A stretch of DNA of 23,319 nt from Leptospirillum sp037442005 (GTDB taxonomy: Bacteria > Nitrospirota > Leptospirillia > Leptospirillales > Leptospirillaceae): assembly GCA_037442005.1 (NCBI GenBank), contig JBBIRA010000030.1:1-23319 (forward strand). Reading direction: 5' to 3'. This document shows, in pieces, positions 22,936-23,319 of the stretch. Made by a program: the position numbers and the translations under genes. How positions within the stretch are numbered: position 1 is the stretch's first letter; each line of letters begins with the position of its first letter. The notes under the pieces are model-generated. The model was not told the DNA's origin. It was given only the letters and a program-made list of their open reading frames with translations, and ran no database searches.

Positions 22936-22991
22936 GGTCTTTCTTTTTGCCCCCCTTCGATGGTCGAAGGGGAGGGCGGAAAAAGGTCTTT
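22936..22991. repeat. long imperfect hairpin bracketed by 7-bp direct repeats
   Basis: CCCCTTCGA (22952-22960), loop TGG, TCGAAGGGG (22964-22972) forms a perfect 9-bp stem. It extends with bulges to CTTTTT (22943-22948) against AAAAAG (22980-22985). GGTCTTT flanks it on both sides (22936-22942 and 22985-22991). The layout resembles a REP or miniature-transposon-like insertion with a target duplication. Confidence 0.5.
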
Positions 22992-23065
22992 GTGGTTGTC
23001 GCTTCCCATCTGGATTTGGCTGGAGTTGGCCTTCCTGACAGTGGATCGTTTTTCCTGTCTTCTTT

Positions 23066-23085
23066 CCCGCATCTCCTCATGCGGG
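23066..23085. repeat. 7-bp hairpin near the transposase fragment
   Basis: CCCGCAT, loop CTCCTC, ATGCGGG. It has no T-run and lies 87 bp from the end of the transposase fragment. It is one more inverted repeat in the gene-free stretch 22818-23171, where I see no plausible coding region. Confidence 0.4.
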
Positions 23086-23171
23086 TGTCGTGACGTCCCT
23101 TCTCCCTCTCTCCTGGACTTTCCGAGTGCTTGAGCACATTCCCTGAGAAATCTGTTTCGTTTGTTTATCTG

Positions 23172-23318
23172 TTAAGGATGATAGCAAAAATAACTTGAAT
23201 GATTTAACTGTTTTTTCTGAGGATTGATCCAGTCGTTCCATTCTCCATGAAACGCGTCCGGTTCAATGGCTAAAGCCGCCATTTCCTTATCTGTTACCTT
23301 GATTCCGGCCTCGGTGCG
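23172..23318 (-). mobile_element. C-terminal end of a transposase, ISAzo13-family-like
   Basis: On the minus strand, 48 codons enter from the right edge and stop at TAA (23174-23172): RTEAGIKVTDKEMAALAIEP, then DAFHGEWNDWINPQKK and a short tail. The K-V-T-D-x-x-M-A-A-L and F-H-G-E-W-N segments resemble the C-terminus of ISAzo13-type (Rhodopirellula-type DDE) transposases. The element's main body and catalytic residues are outside the window, so its integrity is unknown. The flanking AT-rich stretch 23140-23220 may include its terminal inverted repeat. Confidence 0.6.
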
Positions 23319-23319
23319 G

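Noticed and set aside
22943..22985. Bidirectional terminator after the ferredoxin gene
   Set aside because: The T-run precedes and the A-run follows the stem, the opposite of what a terminator needs on either strand.
1..23319. CRISPR array, tRNA or rRNA genes
   Set aside because: No spaced identical repeats of CRISPR type and no recognisable tRNA or rRNA sequence were seen on reading both strands.

Overview
The window is moderately GC-rich bacterial chromosome with long operons, 3-8 nt gene spacings and many GTG/TTG starts. The gene content fits a chemolithotroph of the Leptospirillum/Nitrospirota type: an alpha-glucan operon built on GH57 rather than GH13 enzymes, a thioredoxin-fold [2Fe-2S] ferredoxin, a Rieske ferredoxin and RND efflux genes. 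This placement is an inference from gene style; no 16S or other marker is present.

Left edge (1-249, minus): the first 83 codons of an AAA/ABC-type ATPase of the stand-alone 'predicted ATPase' kind, cut by the window edge.

Alpha-glucan operon (10296 down to 328, minus): a probable promoter overlaps the U-tract of the upstream terminator. It is followed by a 67-aa two-helix membrane protein, glgC, a COG1449-type GH57 amylase, a GH57 4-alpha-glucanotransferase-type enzyme, a GalT-family nucleotidyltransferase whose active site reads HSHSQ (suggesting ADP-glucose phosphorylase), a class II aldolase and a GH57 branching enzyme. Gaps of 3 nt and a 4-nt overlap tie most of these together. GlgC makes ADP-glucose, the three GH57 enzymes would branch, rearrange and trim the polymer, and the GalT-like enzyme and aldolase would connect sugar nucleotides to glycolysis. 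No glycogen synthase or phosphorylase lies in the window.

Divergent region (10380-11247): a Rieske ferredoxin faces left and ends in a clear intrinsic terminator. Its upstream region carries two small hairpins, a 14-bp tandem repeat and a 14-bp palindrome. A rightward promoter follows, and a possible 46-codon secreted or lipoprotein-like peptide starts close to its predicted transcription start.

Efflux block (11248-21133): adaptor 1 and an RND permease on the plus strand; a converging ygfZ-like folate/Fe-S protein gene on the minus strand; then a response regulator, adaptor 2 and a TolC-type outer-membrane factor on the plus strand. There are thus two adaptors, one permease and one outer-membrane channel. 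The regulator has the architecture of a sigma-54 activator but lacks the GAFTGA loop and has Arg in place of the Walker A Lys. The permease lacks the TM10 lysine of AcrB.

Right accessory end (21134-23319): a lone AbiEi/DUF6088 antitoxin with its own strong promoter and only a possible stub of the AbiEii toxin; an orphan terminator; a thioredoxin-like [2Fe-2S] ferredoxin; a gene-poor stretch rich in inverted repeats; and the C-terminal end of a transposase resembling the ISAzo13 family, running off the right edge. I found no CRISPR array, tRNA or rRNA, and no clear multi-gene system that is wholly new. The best leads are the degenerate regulator with its two-adaptor pump, the HSHSQ GalT-like gene in the glycogen operon, and the truncated AbiE locus.
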